From an uncultured Clostridia bacterium (lineage in GTDB: Bacteria > Bacillota_I > Bacilli_A > RF39 > UBA660): a DNA stretch of 64,000 nucleotides. Where the stretch lies: NCBI GenBank assembly GCA_948433435.1, contig CAOJDX010000003.1:27581-91580 (forward strand), written 5' to 3'. This document shows positions 11,696-21,312 of the stretch, piece after piece (within the stretch, counting starts at the first letter, position 1; each line of letters begins with the position of its first letter). Under the pieces are notes generated by a model. It was not told the origin of the DNA and did not search any database. It was given only the letters and a program-made list of their open reading frames with translations. A program made the position numbers and the translations under genes.

Positions 11696-11989
11696 ATGAA
11701 TATGCAAGCTATTATGAAACAAGCACAAAATATGCAAAAGGAAATGATGAAAATAAAGGAAGAAATTGATCAAACTGAATTTATTGGAGAAAGTTCTTTT
11801 GTATCAGTTAAAATTAATGGTAAGAAAGAAGTTTTAGAAGTAAAGATAGATAGTGAACATCTTGAAAAAGATGATCTTGAAATTTTACAGGATATTATAG
11901 TTGTTGCTCTTAATCAAGCTATGAAAAAAGTTGATGATGTAACTGAACAAAAAATGTCAAAGTATGCTAGTATTCCAGGGTTATTTTAA
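11696..11989 (+). CDS. YbaB/EbfC family nucleoid-associated protein
   Basis: A 97-residue protein typical of the family: N-terminal amphipathic helix rich in M, Q and K (MNMQAIMKQAQNMQKEM), a beta region with the conserved motif VKINGKKEVLEVKID, and a C-terminal helix DIIVVALNQAMKKV. These dimers bind DNA and sit between dnaX and recR in most bacteria, as here. AAGGTGAT precedes the start. Its exact role is unsettled even in model species. Confidence 0.93.
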   Translation: MNMQAIMKQAQNMQKEMMKIKEEIDQTEFIGESSFVSVKINGKKEVLEVKIDSEHLEKDDLEILQDIIVVALNQAMKKVDDVTEQKMSKYASIPGLF

Positions 11990-11994
11990 TATTT

Positions 11995-12591
11995 ATGTAT
12001 CCAGATAGTATTAAAAATTTAGTAGAGGCATTTAAATATTTGCCTGGTATAGGGCAGAAGACTGCTGAAAGATATGCTTTTTCTGTATTGGATTTAGATG
12101 AAGAGCAAGTTGATTTGTTTGCTAATAGCTTACAAGATGTTAAAAAAAATATTCATAATTGTAAGGTATGCAATATTTTAACTGAAGATGATTATTGTTT
12201 TATCTGTACTAATGATACTAGAAATAAAGAAGTTTTATGTGTTGTTGACGATGTTAAAACGGTGTTTGTTTTTGAGAGTATGGGGATGTTTAAGGGACAT
12301 TATCATGTTTTAGATGGTTTGATTTCTCCTTTAGAAGGTATTAACCCTGAAGATATTGGAGTAGGAAAGTTGATTGATAGAATTAGGAATAGTTCTTTTC
12401 GAGAAATTATTTTTGCTTTTAAACCTAGTATAGAGGGGGAGACAACTTCGTTATATATTAAAAGAGTTTTAGATGGTTTGAATATAAAAACAACTAGACT
12501 GGCAAGTGGAGTACCTATGGGAGCAGATATGGAATATATTGATAATCTTACATTAGAGAGAGCTTTATCTGACCGAAAAGAATTAGAATAA
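11995..12591 (+). CDS. recR: Recombination mediator RecR
   Basis: RecR works with RecF and RecO to load RecA at gaps. The 198 residues show the N-terminal helix-hairpin-helix (KYLPGIGQKTAERYAF), a four-cysteine zinc finger (CKVC...CFIC at about 57-72) and a C-terminal Toprim domain (VVDDVKTV, GTPLAS-equivalent ASGVPMGADMEYID). Length is normal. It starts six bases after ybaB; the RBS is weak (AGGG within the ybaB end), so translation may depend on the upstream gene. Confidence 0.95.
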   Translation: MYPDSIKNLVEAFKYLPGIGQKTAERYAFSVLDLDEEQVDLFANSLQDVKKNIHNCKVCNILTEDDYCFICTNDTRNKEVLCVVDDVKTVFVFESMGMFKGHYHVLDGLISPLEGINPEDIGVGKLIDRIRNSSFREIIFAFKPSIEGETTSLYIKRVLDGLNIKTTRLASGVPMGADMEYIDNLTLERALSDRKELE

Positions 12592-12631
12592 ATATAGTGA
12601 TTATTCATATTATTAAATAAAGGTGATATGA

Positions 12632-12817
12632 ATGGACAAGATATTGAATTGTTTGAAAAGGGTAGTTTTTAGTGCATTTCTTTTATATGGTTATAATTTG
12701 ATTGCGGCTAATTTTAATCTAGTTATTCCTATTAATGTTATTACGATTTTATTTGTATGTTTTTTAGGTTCACCAGGAATGTTTGCTTTAATATTATTTA
12801 AAATTACAGTTTTGTAA
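12632..12817 (+). CDS. bofA: BofA-like pro-sigma-K processing inhibitor family protein
   Basis: A 61-residue membrane protein with two hydrophobic segments. Its second half (INVITILFVCFLGSPGMFAL) matches the C-terminal part of BofA, where an IN-motif, a GIPG-like turn (here GSPG) and a final hydrophobic helix are conserved. In Bacillus BofA holds the SpoIVFB protease inactive during spore formation. It is shorter than the 87-residue Bacillus protein. Location after recR is the same as in Bacillus, which strengthens the call. AAAGGTGAT is the RBS. Confidence 0.72.
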   Translation: MDKILNCLKRVVFSAFLLYGYNLIAANFNLVIPINVITILFVCFLGSPGMFALILFKITVL

Positions 12818-12842
12818 ATATTGATAAAAGTAGGTGATTTAT

Positions 12843-13661
12843 GTGAAATTTGAGATGCAAGAGAAGTTTTTTAATACAATTTTAAATCAACTTAATTGTA
12901 ATAAAATTTCACAGGCTTATCTTATTGAGTTAAATGATTTTACAGATGTTGAAAAGTTTTTAGATATATTTGTTAAATTATTATTTTGTCCAAAAAATAA
13001 TTTAACAACTGAATGTTCTGATTGTGAAATATGTAGATTAATTGATGAAAATAATTATCCAGATTTAAAAGTGATTGATACAGATGGTGCTTTTATTAAG
13101 AAAGAGCAGTTGTTAGAAATTAAAGAAAGTTTTGTTAATAAGTCTATTTATAATAATAAACAAATATATGTTATTAAGGATGCTAGTAAACTAAATTTAT
13201 CTTCAGGGAATACTATGTTAAAATTTTTAGAGGAGCCAGAGGATAATATTATTGCAATATTGTTAACTAAAAATAGGTATCATGTGTTAGAGACTATATT
13301 ATCTAGATGTCAAATTTTTTCCTTGGAGGATAATAGAAAAAAGGAGTTTGATTCTGATTTCTATCAGTTAGTTAAGACTTTATTTTTAAAAAATAAGGCT
13401 TTTTTGTCTTATAATGATCTGCTAAATATTATTCCTAATAGAGTGATTGCTTGTAATAAATTATCTGATATTTCTAGATATTTGTTTTTAGTTATTCATC
13501 ATAAACAAGATTTGTTATCTGAAATACTTTATTTAAGTGAGGAGCAAATTTTTAAAATAATTTTAATTATAGAAAAATATCTTAGTAGATTTCAATATAA
13601 TCTTAATTATAAATTAGCTCTTGATTGTTTTATTGTTGAAATAAATGAGGTGATTACGTGA
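12843..13661 (+). CDS. holB: DNA polymerase III delta-prime subunit
   Basis: Delta-prime is the stator of the clamp loader. The protein (272 residues) is short for the family (about 330 in Bacillus). It shows the AAA+ layout without a functional Walker A, a CPxxx...CxxC segment near residues 50-65, the sensor region VIKDASKLNLSSGNTMLKFLEEPE and the SRC motif (ILSRCQIF). Start: AGGTGA at 12832-12837 supports GTG 12843; the ATG at 12841 reads straight into TGA, and ATG 12855 is an alternative. It overlaps ricT by four bases, as in Bacillus where holB and ricT are neighbours. Confidence 0.85.
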   Translation: MKFEMQEKFFNTILNQLNCNKISQAYLIELNDFTDVEKFLDIFVKLLFCPKNNLTTECSDCEICRLIDENNYPDLKVIDTDGAFIKKEQLLEIKESFVNKSIYNNKQIYVIKDASKLNLSSGNTMLKFLEEPEDNIIAILLTKNRYHVLETILSRCQIFSLEDNRKKEFDSDFYQLVKTLFLKNKAFLSYNDLLNIIPNRVIACNKLSDISRYLFLVIHHKQDLLSEILYLSEEQIFKIILIIEKYLSRFQYNLNYKLALDCFIVEINEVIT

Positions 13662-14440
13662 AAATTGTAGAAGTTTTAATAGACAATTCTTTAGAAAAGA
13701 CCTTTTGCGATAGTGCTAATTTTAATTTAAAAAAAGGTGATTATGTTATAATTAGTGTAGATAATATTTTATGTAGTGGACAAGTTAGTGCGAATAATTT
13801 AGATATGGCTACTAAAAATAAAGTTATAAGAAAGGTTACTTCAAAAGATTTGCAAACTATATCTAAAAATAGTGAAGATTCCATTAAATGTTTACAAGAA
13901 GCAAAAAAACTTCAAGACAAGTTAAATTTGTCTATGAGTTTTGTAGAAGCATATTATACTTTTGATCGTAGACAATTATATTTTTTATTTATTGCTGATA
14001 ATAGGATTGATTTTAGAGAATTGGCTAAAAAATTAGCAGATAAGTATCGAACTAGAATAGAACTAAGACAAATAGGAATTAGAGATAAAGCTAAAAGAAT
14101 AGGTGGTTTAGGACCATGTGGACTATTTTTATGTTGTAATTCTTTTTTAACAGATTTTAATAGTGTATCTATTAATATGGCTAAAAATCAATTTTTAGCT
14201 TTAAATCCTTCTAAGATAAATGGAGTTTGCGGAAGACTTTTATGTTGTTTGAATTATGAAAATTCGGTATATAGTGAATTAAAAGTTGGGGCACCTAAAC
14301 TTGGTTCTTTATATGAAACAGAAAAAGGAAAGGGTAAAGTGGTTTCTGTAGATATTTTTAAAGGTAATTGTTCTGTTGAATTGAAAGATAAAAGTATTAT
14401 TACAGTAACTTATCAAAAAGAAGATGATTGTATTAAATGA
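13658..14440 (+). CDS. ricT: PSP1-domain protein RicT (YaaT)
   Basis: The 260-residue protein carries the PSP1 domain with its cysteine motifs: GGLGPCGLFLCC and NGVCGRLLCCLNYE. In B. subtilis RicT, RicA and RicF form a complex with iron-sulfur clusters, ligated by such cysteines, that steers RNase Y and influences competence, biofilm and sporulation. The cysteine pattern here looks complete. It begins with GTG overlapping the holB stop (GTGA) and overlaps the next gene by 17 bases, so the three are one translational unit. yabA, next in Bacillus, is missing. Confidence 0.9.
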   Translation: MKIVEVLIDNSLEKTFCDSANFNLKKGDYVIISVDNILCSGQVSANNLDMATKNKVIRKVTSKDLQTISKNSEDSIKCLQEAKKLQDKLNLSMSFVEAYYTFDRRQLYFLFIADNRIDFRELAKKLADKYRTRIELRQIGIRDKAKRIGGLGPCGLFLCCNSFLTDFNSVSINMAKNQFLALNPSKINGVCGRLLCCLNYENSVYSELKVGAPKLGSLYETEKGKGKVVSVDIFKGNCSVELKDKSIITVTYQKEDDCIK

Positions 14441-15140
14441 TGTTTTAAATTATGATTTAAAAATTTATCAAAATCCTGATTGGTTTTGTTTTTCATTGGA
14501 TAGTGTAATTTTAGCTAATTTTGTTAGGATACGATTAAGAACAAGAAGAATATTAGATTTGGGATGTGGTAATGGAATTATTCCATTAATTCTATCTCTT
14601 AGAACAAATGCTTTTATAGAGGGTGTTGAAATACAGGAGGATTTGGCTTTGTTAGCTGAAAAATCTATTCGCTATAATAACTTAGAATCAAGAATTAAGA
14701 TTTATCATCAGGATATGAAAGTCTTTGCTAAAAATAATACTCTTTATGATATGATTGTTTGTAATCCTCCTTATTTTAAAGTAAATGATAAGAGTATGAA
14801 AAATGATGATGTTCATAAAGTTATTGCTCGACATGAAATTGCTATTACCTTGGAGGAAGTTATTAATACTGCTGCTAAATTACTAAAAGAAGGTGGTCTT
14901 TTTTGTACAGTTAATCGAGTAGATAGATTTATGGAAACTTTATTGCTTCTTTCAAAATATCATTTGGAACCTAAATATGTGCGATTTGTATATGATCGGA
15001 TTGATATTGCTCCAAGTATGTTTTATATTGAAGCAATTAAAAATGGAAAAAGTGGTTTAACTATTGATAAGCCATTTGTTATGTATCATAAAAATAAGAA
15101 AACAAGTGAGTATGATAAATTGATTCACGAGGTGATGTAG
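14424..15140 (+). CDS. tRNA (adenine-N6) methyltransferase, TrmN6/YabB-like
   Basis: A 238-residue SAM-dependent methyltransferase. Motif I is ILDLGCGNGIIPL near residue 43 and motif IV is NPPYFK near 113, the NPPY type that methylates exocyclic amino groups of adenine. It corresponds by position to yabB, between ricT and rsmI. The E. coli homologue modifies A37 of tRNA1(Val); the target here is inferred. The start overlaps the ricT end, with AAAGAAG as a possible RBS. Confidence 0.83.
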   Translation: MIVLNDVLNYDLKIYQNPDWFCFSLDSVILANFVRIRLRTRRILDLGCGNGIIPLILSLRTNAFIEGVEIQEDLALLAEKSIRYNNLESRIKIYHQDMKVFAKNNTLYDMIVCNPPYFKVNDKSMKNDDVHKVIARHEIAITLEEVINTAAKLLKEGGLFCTVNRVDRFMETLLLLSKYHLEPKYVRFVYDRIDIAPSMFYIEAIKNGKSGLTIDKPFVMYHKNKKTSEYDKLIHEVM

Positions 15141-15980
15141 ATGAAACAGAAAAGTTATAATAATAGAGCTTCTTTATATCTTATTCCGACTCCTATTGGA
15201 AATATGGAAGATATTACGATGCGCTCTCTTAATTTATTGAAATCAGTTGATTTGATTTTATGTGAAGATACAAGAGAGTCTTTGTCATTGCTAAAGCATT
15301 ATGGAATTGTTAAAAAATTAGTTAGTTGTCATGAATATAATGAAGAAAAAATTAAAGATTATGTTATTCAAGAACTATCCTCTGGAAAAAATATTGGTTT
15401 AATTACAGATCAAGGTACTCCTATTGTTAGTGATCCAGGTTATGTTGTTACAAGATATGTTATAGAACAGGGATATCCTGTTATTGGGTTACCAGGAGCA
15501 ACTGCTTTTGTTCCAGCTCTAATTGCTTCTGGACTTTCTTCTATTCATTTTTTGTATTATGGATTTTTAAATTCTAAGGAAAGTAAGGTTAAACAAGAGT
15601 TGAGTTCTTTAAAAAAATATCCTTTTACTTTAGTTTTTTATGAAGCTCCTCATCGAATAAAAAAAACTTTAACTTATATGCTAGAAATTTTAGGAGATAG
15701 ACAAATTTCTATTAGTCGAGAGATTTCTAAAATTCATGAGGAAATTATTAGGGGGAAAATTAGTGAGTGTATAGAGGAATTGGATGTTATTAAGGGAGAG
15801 TTCGTTATTGTAGTTGATGGTTATCATGATATTGATGATTTTAGTAATTTATCTATTTGTGAACATGTTAATTTATATTTAAGCGATGGTGTACGTGAAA
15901 TGGAGGCTATTAAAATAGTAGCAAAGGAAAGAGGTATTGCTAAGTCAATTATTTATAAAGAATATCATAAGCATAAGTAA
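15141..15980 (+). CDS. rsmI: 16S rRNA 2'-O-methyltransferase RsmI
   Basis: RsmI methylates the ribose of C1402 in 16S rRNA. The 279 residues show the tetrapyrrole-methylase fold: LYLIPTPIGNMEDIT at the N-terminus, LCEDTR, LITDQGTPIVSDPGY and GLPGATAFVPALIASG. Length is typical. It follows trmN6 directly (RBS GAGGTGATG within the previous stop region) and closes the cluster. A Noc-type palindrome begins at its stop codon. Confidence 0.95.
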   Translation: MKQKSYNNRASLYLIPTPIGNMEDITMRSLNLLKSVDLILCEDTRESLSLLKHYGIVKKLVSCHEYNEEKIKDYVIQELSSGKNIGLITDQGTPIVSDPGYVVTRYVIEQGYPVIGLPGATAFVPALIASGLSSIHFLYYGFLNSKESKVKQELSSLKKYPFTLVFYEAPHRIKKTLTYMLEILGDRQISISREISKIHEEIIRGKISECIEELDVIKGEFVIVVDGYHDIDDFSNLSICEHVNLYLSDGVREMEAIKIVAKERGIAKSIIYKEYHKHK

Positions 15981-16004
15981 AATTATTTCCCGGGAAATAA
16001 TTTT
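15979..16004. promoter_or_regulatory. Noc-type binding site 4 plus adjacent inverted repeat
   Basis: ATTTCCCGGGAAAT at 15985-15998 is an exact Noc consensus in a perfect 26-bp palindrome. A second inverted repeat GGAAAT-AAT-ATTTCC lies at 16010-16024, as if half-sites were duplicated without the central GC core. Either could also act as a hairpin between rsmI and pth. Confidence 0.75.
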
Positions 16005-16062
16005 GATTGGGAAATAATATTTCCTGTAATTTTTTTAATAAATAAATAATAGAGGTGAAAGT

Positions 16063-16629
16063 ATGAAATTAGTAGTAGGATTAGGAAATCCTGGTAAGGA
16101 ATATGAAAATACTCGTCATAATATAGGGTTTTATATGATTGATCAGTATTTAGCTTCTAAAGGATTTACTCAATATAAAACTAAATTTAATGGTCTTTAC
16201 TTTGATATGATGATCAAAAATGAAAAGGTTATTTTTTTAAAACCTCAATCTTATATGAATTTAAGTGGGGAAGTTGTTAGAAAATATATAGATTTTTATC
16301 AAATCCAATTACAAGATATTTTAGTTATTAGTGATGATTTGGATTTGAATATAGGTAATTTTAAGTTAAAAGAGAAAGGGAGTAGTGGAGGACATAATGG
16401 TCTTAAAAATATAGAACTTCATTTAGGTAATCAAAATTATAAGCGTCTTAAAATAGGGATCGCTAATGACAAACATATGGATACTAAAGATTATGTTCTT
16501 GGGAGGTTTGATCATAAGGAACTCGAAATTTATGATCAATTGAGTAAATTAATTACTCAAATTTTAGACGAATATTTTATAGAAAGTTTTGATCGTTTAA
16601 TGAGTAAATATAATCAAAAGAATAAGTAA
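16063..16629 (+). CDS. pth: Peptidyl-tRNA hydrolase
   Basis: Pth frees tRNA from prematurely released peptidyl-tRNA. The 188 residues begin MKLVVGLGNPGKEYENTRHN, with catalytic His19 and substrate residue Asn9, followed by KPQSYMNLSGE and DDLDLNIGNFKLKEKGSSGGHNGLKNI. All active-site elements are present. It lies before mfd, as spoVC does in Bacillus; the small gene fin (yabK) between them is missing. The RBS is GAGGTGA. Confidence 0.96.
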   Translation: MKLVVGLGNPGKEYENTRHNIGFYMIDQYLASKGFTQYKTKFNGLYFDMMIKNEKVIFLKPQSYMNLSGEVVRKYIDFYQIQLQDILVISDDLDLNIGNFKLKEKGSSGGHNGLKNIELHLGNQNYKRLKIGIANDKHMDTKDYVLGRFDHKELEIYDQLSKLITQILDEYFIESFDRLMSKYNQKNK

Positions 16630-16688
16630 ATATTTGTTAATTAACTTTATTTAGGTTGAATCTTTAAATTGGGAAGGGATGGTATTTG

Positions 16689-19600
16689 ATGAAACTTACA
16701 GAAACATTACAATTTGATCAGTTTGATACGATTGGTATTACAGGAATTACTAATGGTTTTTTTGCATTTTATTTAGCTAATTTATATTCTCAAAAAAAAG
16801 ATTCTATTTTAGTAGTTGTTAATTCTTTATATGAAGCTAATAAAGTTTATTCTTTAGTTAGTTCTTTAGTAGAACATACATATTTATTTCCCATGGATGA
16901 TTTTTTAACGAGTGAAGCTTTAGCAATTAGCCCTGATTTATTAATTAATAGAATGGAGACTATTAAGAGTATTTGTGCTAGTAATGAAAAATCAATTATT
17001 ATCACCAATTTAATGGGATATTTAAGATACTTACCTACTAAAGAAAAATATTTAAGTAGTATTATTCAATTAAAACAGGGAGATATAATATCTCCTAATG
17101 AACTATATTCTAGGTTATACTCTATTGGTTATAAATTAGAGACCCTTGTAACTAATACTGGTGAAGTAGGGTTAAGAGGTTTTGTTATAGATGTCTTTCC
17201 TATAGGAGAAGATTATCCAATAAGAATTGAATTTTTTGGAGATGAAATTGAATCTATTAGAAGATTTGATCCAGTTAATCAAAAGTCAATTGATTCTATT
17301 TTGAATCTTACTATTTATCCATATTTTGAATTTTTAATTGATGGAGAATGTGAAGAGGAATTTTTTGGCAAGCAAAAATATTTACCTGATTATACTCTAC
17401 CAGTATCTATTAGTAGTTATTTAGATCATGGTTATATTGTTTTTAAAGATTATTCTCAGTTAGAAATTAGTTATCAAAATATTATGCAGGAAGTAGTTGA
17501 CTATAAAGAAACTAAAGACAGTTCATTTTTTGGTAATTATATGTTTGAATTTCAAGATATTAGTAAAAGACATTCAAAAACAATTTATTATTTGAATATT
17601 GATAATTATACAAGTCAACAATTTCAAGTTTGCAATTATGATGTTCATACTATTCATCCTTTTCAAGAAAAAGAAGATTTGATTTCTTTCTTTTTACAAA
17701 AATGTCTTACTAATCATCAGACAGTTATTATTTTTTTGAAAGACTATCAATTGAAAAATATGATTAAACTTTTGAAAAACAATTATATTACGACAACTAT
17801 AGATGATATACATACTGATATGATCAATTTAGTTGTTAGTAACTTTGATGAAGGTTTTATTTATCAAAATTATGTTTTTTTGACTAGTAATGAATTATTT
17901 ATTACTCATGAAGAAAGTAAGAAATATCGAACTAAATTTAAGTATTCAGCTAAAATTACAGATATTCATAAATTGGATATTGGAGATTATGTTGTTCATA
18001 GTATTCATGGTATTGGAATATATCAAGGAATTAAAAAGTTACAAGTAAATGGGCATGACAAAGATTATATAGAAGTGGTTTATCAAGGTCAGGATAAGCT
18101 TTATATTCCAGTAGAAAAAATAGATCATTTATTTAAATTTTCTGGTAAAGATGGTTTAGTTCCTAAGGTTAATAGGTTAAATGGAACTGAATTTGAAAAA
18201 ATAAAAAGCAGAGTTAGCAAAAAAGTTGCTGATATGGCTGATGAATTAATTAGACTTTATGCTGAAAGAGAGAGTAGAAAAGGTTTTTCTTTTACTAAGG
18301 ATACTGAATTACAGACTTTATTTGAGCAGGCTTTTCCTTATGAACTTACGGATGATCAGAAGAAGGCTATCATACAGATTAAAAAAGATATGGAATCTAT
18401 TCAGCCTATGGATAGGCTATTATGTGGAGATGTTGGTTTTGGAAAAACGGAGGTTGCTTTTGTAGCAGCTTTTAAGGCTATTTGCGATTCTAAACAGGTT
18501 TTACTTTTATGTCCTACTACTATTTTGTCTAATCAACATTATAAAAATGCTCTTGTTCGATTTAAAGATTTTCCTGTTAATATTGCTTTATTTAATCGTT
18601 TTACTACTCCTAAGGAAAGTAAAAAAATTGTTGCTGGTTTGCAAGATGGAACTATTGATATGGTGATTGGTACTCATAGACTATTAAGTGATGAAATTAA
18701 ACCTCATGATTTAGGTTTATTAGTTATTGATGAGGAACAACGTTTTGGAGTTAAACATAAAGAAAAAATTAAACAGTATAAGTCGAATGTTGATGTTCTT
18801 ACACTTACAGCTACTCCAATTCCTAGGACATTGCAGATGTCTATGACAGGAATTCGTAGTCTGTCTTTGATTGAAACAGCTCCAGTTAATCGTTATCCCA
18901 TACAAACTTATGTGGTGGAGGAAAATCAACAAATTATTAAAGATGCTATTTATAAGGAATTATCTCGAAATGGTCAAGTTTTCTTACTATATAATCGTGT
19001 TGAAAATATTGAATCTAAAGTTCTTGAATTAGAAGGGTTAGTTCCAGATGCTAAAATTCTTTATGCTCATGGAAGAATGACTAAGGATCAATTAGAAAGT
19101 CGTATGTTAGATTTTATTGCTCATCAATATGATGTTTTGGTTTGTACTACTATTATAGAAACAGGGATTGATATCCCTAATGTTAATACTTTAATTATTT
19201 TAGATGCTGATCGCTTTGGACTTAGTCAACTTTATCAAATTAGAGGAAGAGTTGGACGAAGTAATCAATTTGCTTATGCTTATCTGATGTATCAACCATA
19301 CAAAGTACTTACAGAGACAGCTGTCAAAAGATTAAATGTTATTAAGGAGTTTACAGAATTGGGAAGTGGTTTTTCTATAGCTACTCGTGATTTATCGATT
19401 AGAGGAGCAGGAGATATTTTAGGACGCGAGCAAGCAGGCTTTATTGATAGTATAGGAATTGACTTATATTTAAAGATGCTTCATCAGGAGGTTGCTAAGC
19501 GAAAGGGTGAAGAGGTAATAGAGGAAGAAGTTGATACCAAACCTTTAATTAATGTAGGTACTCATATTAAAGATAGTTATGTACAAGATGAAGATTTAAA

Positions 19601-19991
19601 AATAGAGATTCATCGAATGATTAATACCATTGATTCAAAAAATACATTTTTAAGTATAAAAAAGGAACTAGAAGATCGTTTTGGTAAAGTAGATGAAGAG
19701 ATGATTATTTATATGTATGAGGAATGGTTTGAAAAATTAGCTTCAAAATTATTCATTAAGAATGTTAGAGAGACAAAGAACTTTATTGAGCTTATTTTTG
19801 ATTCTTCAATCGTTCGAAAAATAGATATGGAAGATTTGTTTGTTAAGTCATTTTCTATTTCAAATATGTTCCGTTTTCAGATGCGTGGGAATAATTTAGT
19901 GATTATTTTGGATACAATTAAATTGGAAAAGCATTCCATATATTATTTAGTTGATTTATTAGAGTTAATTTTGTCTTTAAATCTTGACTAA
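16689..19991 (+). CDS. mfd: Transcription-repair coupling factor Mfd
   Basis: Mfd removes stalled RNA polymerase and recruits UvrA. The 1100-residue protein shows a UvrB-like N-terminal region (GEVGLRGFVIDVFP), the RNA-polymerase-interacting domain (DYVVHSIHGIGIYQGI near 435), and a RecG-like helicase with Walker A GDVGFGKT (580-587), DEEQ at 681-684, TATPIPRTL and QLYQIRGRVGR. The C-terminal TRCF domain is present. A TTG at 16686 is in frame but ATG 16689 fits the RBS AAGGGAT better. The order pth-mfd-spoVT is as in Bacillus. Confidence 0.97.
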   Translation: MKLTETLQFDQFDTIGITGITNGFFAFYLANLYSQKKDSILVVVNSLYEANKVYSLVSSLVEHTYLFPMDDFLTSEALAISPDLLINRMETIKSICASNEKSIIITNLMGYLRYLPTKEKYLSSIIQLKQGDIISPNELYSRLYSIGYKLETLVTNTGEVGLRGFVIDVFPIGEDYPIRIEFFGDEIESIRRFDPVNQKSIDSILNLTIYPYFEFLIDGECEEEFFGKQKYLPDYTLPVSISSYLDHGYIVFKDYSQLEISYQNIMQEVVDYKETKDSSFFGNYMFEFQDISKRHSKTIYYLNIDNYTSQQFQVCNYDVHTIHPFQEKEDLISFFLQKCLTNHQTVIIFLKDYQLKNMIKLLKNNYITTTIDDIHTDMINLVVSNFDEGFIYQNYVFLTSNELFITHEESKKYRTKFKYSAKITDIHKLDIGDYVVHSIHGIGIYQGIKKLQVNGHDKDYIEVVYQGQDKLYIPVEKIDHLFKFSGKDGLVPKVNRLNGTEFEKIKSRVSKKVADMADELIRLYAERESRKGFSFTKDTELQTLFEQAFPYELTDDQKKAIIQIKKDMESIQPMDRLLCGDVGFGKTEVAFVAAFKAICDSKQVLLLCPTTILSNQHYKNALVRFKDFPVNIALFNRFTTPKESKKIVAGLQDGTIDMVIGTHRLLSDEIKPHDLGLLVIDEEQRFGVKHKEKIKQYKSNVDVLTLTATPIPRTLQMSMTGIRSLSLIETAPVNRYPIQTYVVEENQQIIKDAIYKELSRNGQVFLLYNRVENIESKVLELEGLVPDAKILYAHGRMTKDQLESRMLDFIAHQYDVLVCTTIIETGIDIPNVNTLIILDADRFGLSQLYQIRGRVGRSNQFAYAYLMYQPYKVLTETAVKRLNVIKEFTELGSGFSIATRDLSIRGAGDILGREQAGFIDSIGIDLYLKMLHQEVAKRKGEEVIEEEVDTKPLINVGTHIKDSYVQDEDLKIEIHRMINTIDSKNTFLSIKKELEDRFGKVDEEMIIYMYEEWFEKLASKLFIKNVRETKNFIELIFDSSIVRKIDMEDLFVKSFSISNMFRFQMRGNNLVIILDTIKLEKHSIYYLVDLLELILSLNLD

Positions 19992-20042
19992 AAAATAAAG
20001 TTAAGTTATTCTTTTTATGGTATATGATAGAGGAGTAAAAGT

Positions 20043-20708
20043 ATGACAGAGCTTGATATATTAAAAGAGCAGCATGTTAATAATTATAAAAATGCAGTAT
20101 TAGAAATTATTAAAAATAATACCAATTCTTTGGTAGATGATGACATTATGTCTCTTATTAATAAACCTCCCTTAGATTCTATGGATGTTTTAAAAGGAAA
20201 ATGTTTGAGTATTGCTAAGAGGGAAAATATTGTTGTTAATACAGATCAAATGAACCGAATTATTGATTTTTATCGACAAGAAATTCAAAAAGAAATTTGT
20301 TTTGTGAAAAGGATAAGAATTCATGAGTTATCAAAAAATGTTACTAATTTTCAGGAACAAGATCATTATGAAGTGATTAGAATTACAAAAAAACAATTAT
20401 CTGAAATCAATAAAAAAATTAATTCTCAATTAAAAAAGTTGTTAGAAGAGCAGATAGAAAAATTGTTAATTAATCAAATAGATACTATTTTTGTAGGAGA
20501 TCTTAGTGAAGGACAAAATAAACAAACTTCTTTGGAGTTAACTAAATTTTTTAAATCTAATTATAAGAAGCAATTAATTGAAAATATTAATTTTAAAATA
20601 TTAGTTAAAGATACTACTTTAATTAGTGGAGTTAAAGAACAAGGGGAAAGATATATATTTACTAAAACCAATTCGAGGATTCATCAAATAGAAGAAACTA
20701 AAAAATAG
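20043..20708 (+). CDS. Hypothetical lysine-rich protein
   Basis: I do not recognise this 221-residue protein. It has no signal peptide or membrane segment, is rich in K, I, N and E, and has a likely coiled-coil stretch at about 110-150 (KKQLSEINKKINSQLKKLLEEQ). It sits between mfd and spoVT, adjacent genes in Bacillus, so it is an insertion in the conserved order. The RBS GAGGAG precedes the ATG. A cytoplasmic structural or regulatory role is possible, but nothing points to a function. Confidence 0.65.
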   Translation: MTELDILKEQHVNNYKNAVLEIIKNNTNSLVDDDIMSLINKPPLDSMDVLKGKCLSIAKRENIVVNTDQMNRIIDFYRQEIQKEICFVKRIRIHELSKNVTNFQEQDHYEVIRITKKQLSEINKKINSQLKKLLEEQIEKLLINQIDTIFVGDLSEGQNKQTSLELTKFFKSNYKKQLIENINFKILVKDTTLISGVKEQGERYIFTKTNSRIHQIEETKK

Positions 20709-20768
20709 TTTTTTTTTGAATAAATTTATAAATGTTAGGAAGAATATATATAGAAAGAGAGGTTAAAA

Positions 20769-21299
20769 ATGAGTACTACTGGCATAGTTCGTAGAATTGA
20801 TGATTTAGGTAGAGTAGTAATTCCCAAGGAAATTCGAAAAACTTTAAGAATTAAAGATGGAGAAGCATTAGAAATAGAAGTAAAAAATGATAATATTGTT
20901 TTAAAAAGATATTCTTCTCTTAGTGACATTCAAAATTTCTTAACTATTTTTATAGAAGAAGTCAATAAAATATTAGGGAAAAATATTCTTATATTTGATA
21001 CTGATAAAATAATCGGTAGTAGTGGAAATTTTCAAAAAGATTATGTTAATTGTAATATGTCTGATTTTATGTATCATTTAATTAATAGTAGAAAAGTTAA
21101 TTATCAAGAGACTAATGCTAATTTGGAGATTATTAAAGACAAACATATTTCTTGTAATTATTTACTTTCTAGCATTATTCCTAATGGAGATGTAGTAGGG
21201 GGTATTTTAATATTTGACGAAAAAGAAGAAATTGGTGAGAAAGATGAGTTATTTTTAACTTTAATTATAGAATCTTTAACAAAATATATTGAAGAATAA
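20769..21299 (+). CDS. spoVT: SpoVT-like AbrB-family regulator
   Basis: A 176-residue protein with an N-terminal swapped-hairpin AbrB DNA-binding domain (TGIVRRIDDLGRVVIPKEIRKTLRI, residues 4-28) and a C-terminal GAF-like domain of about 120 residues. That combination and the place after mfd match SpoVT, the forespore regulator of late sporulation genes. The DNA-binding arginines are conserved. The effector of the GAF domain is unknown even in Bacillus. RBS AGAGAGG. In an organism that may not sporulate it could be a general transition-state regulator. Confidence 0.85.
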   Translation: MSTTGIVRRIDDLGRVVIPKEIRKTLRIKDGEALEIEVKNDNIVLKRYSSLSDIQNFLTIFIEEVNKILGKNILIFDTDKIIGSSGNFQKDYVNCNMSDFMYHLINSRKVNYQETNANLEIIKDKHISCNYLLSSIIPNGDVVGGILIFDEKEEIGEKDELFLTLIIESLTKYIEE

Positions 21300-21312
21300 T
21301 TTATTTAATGTT

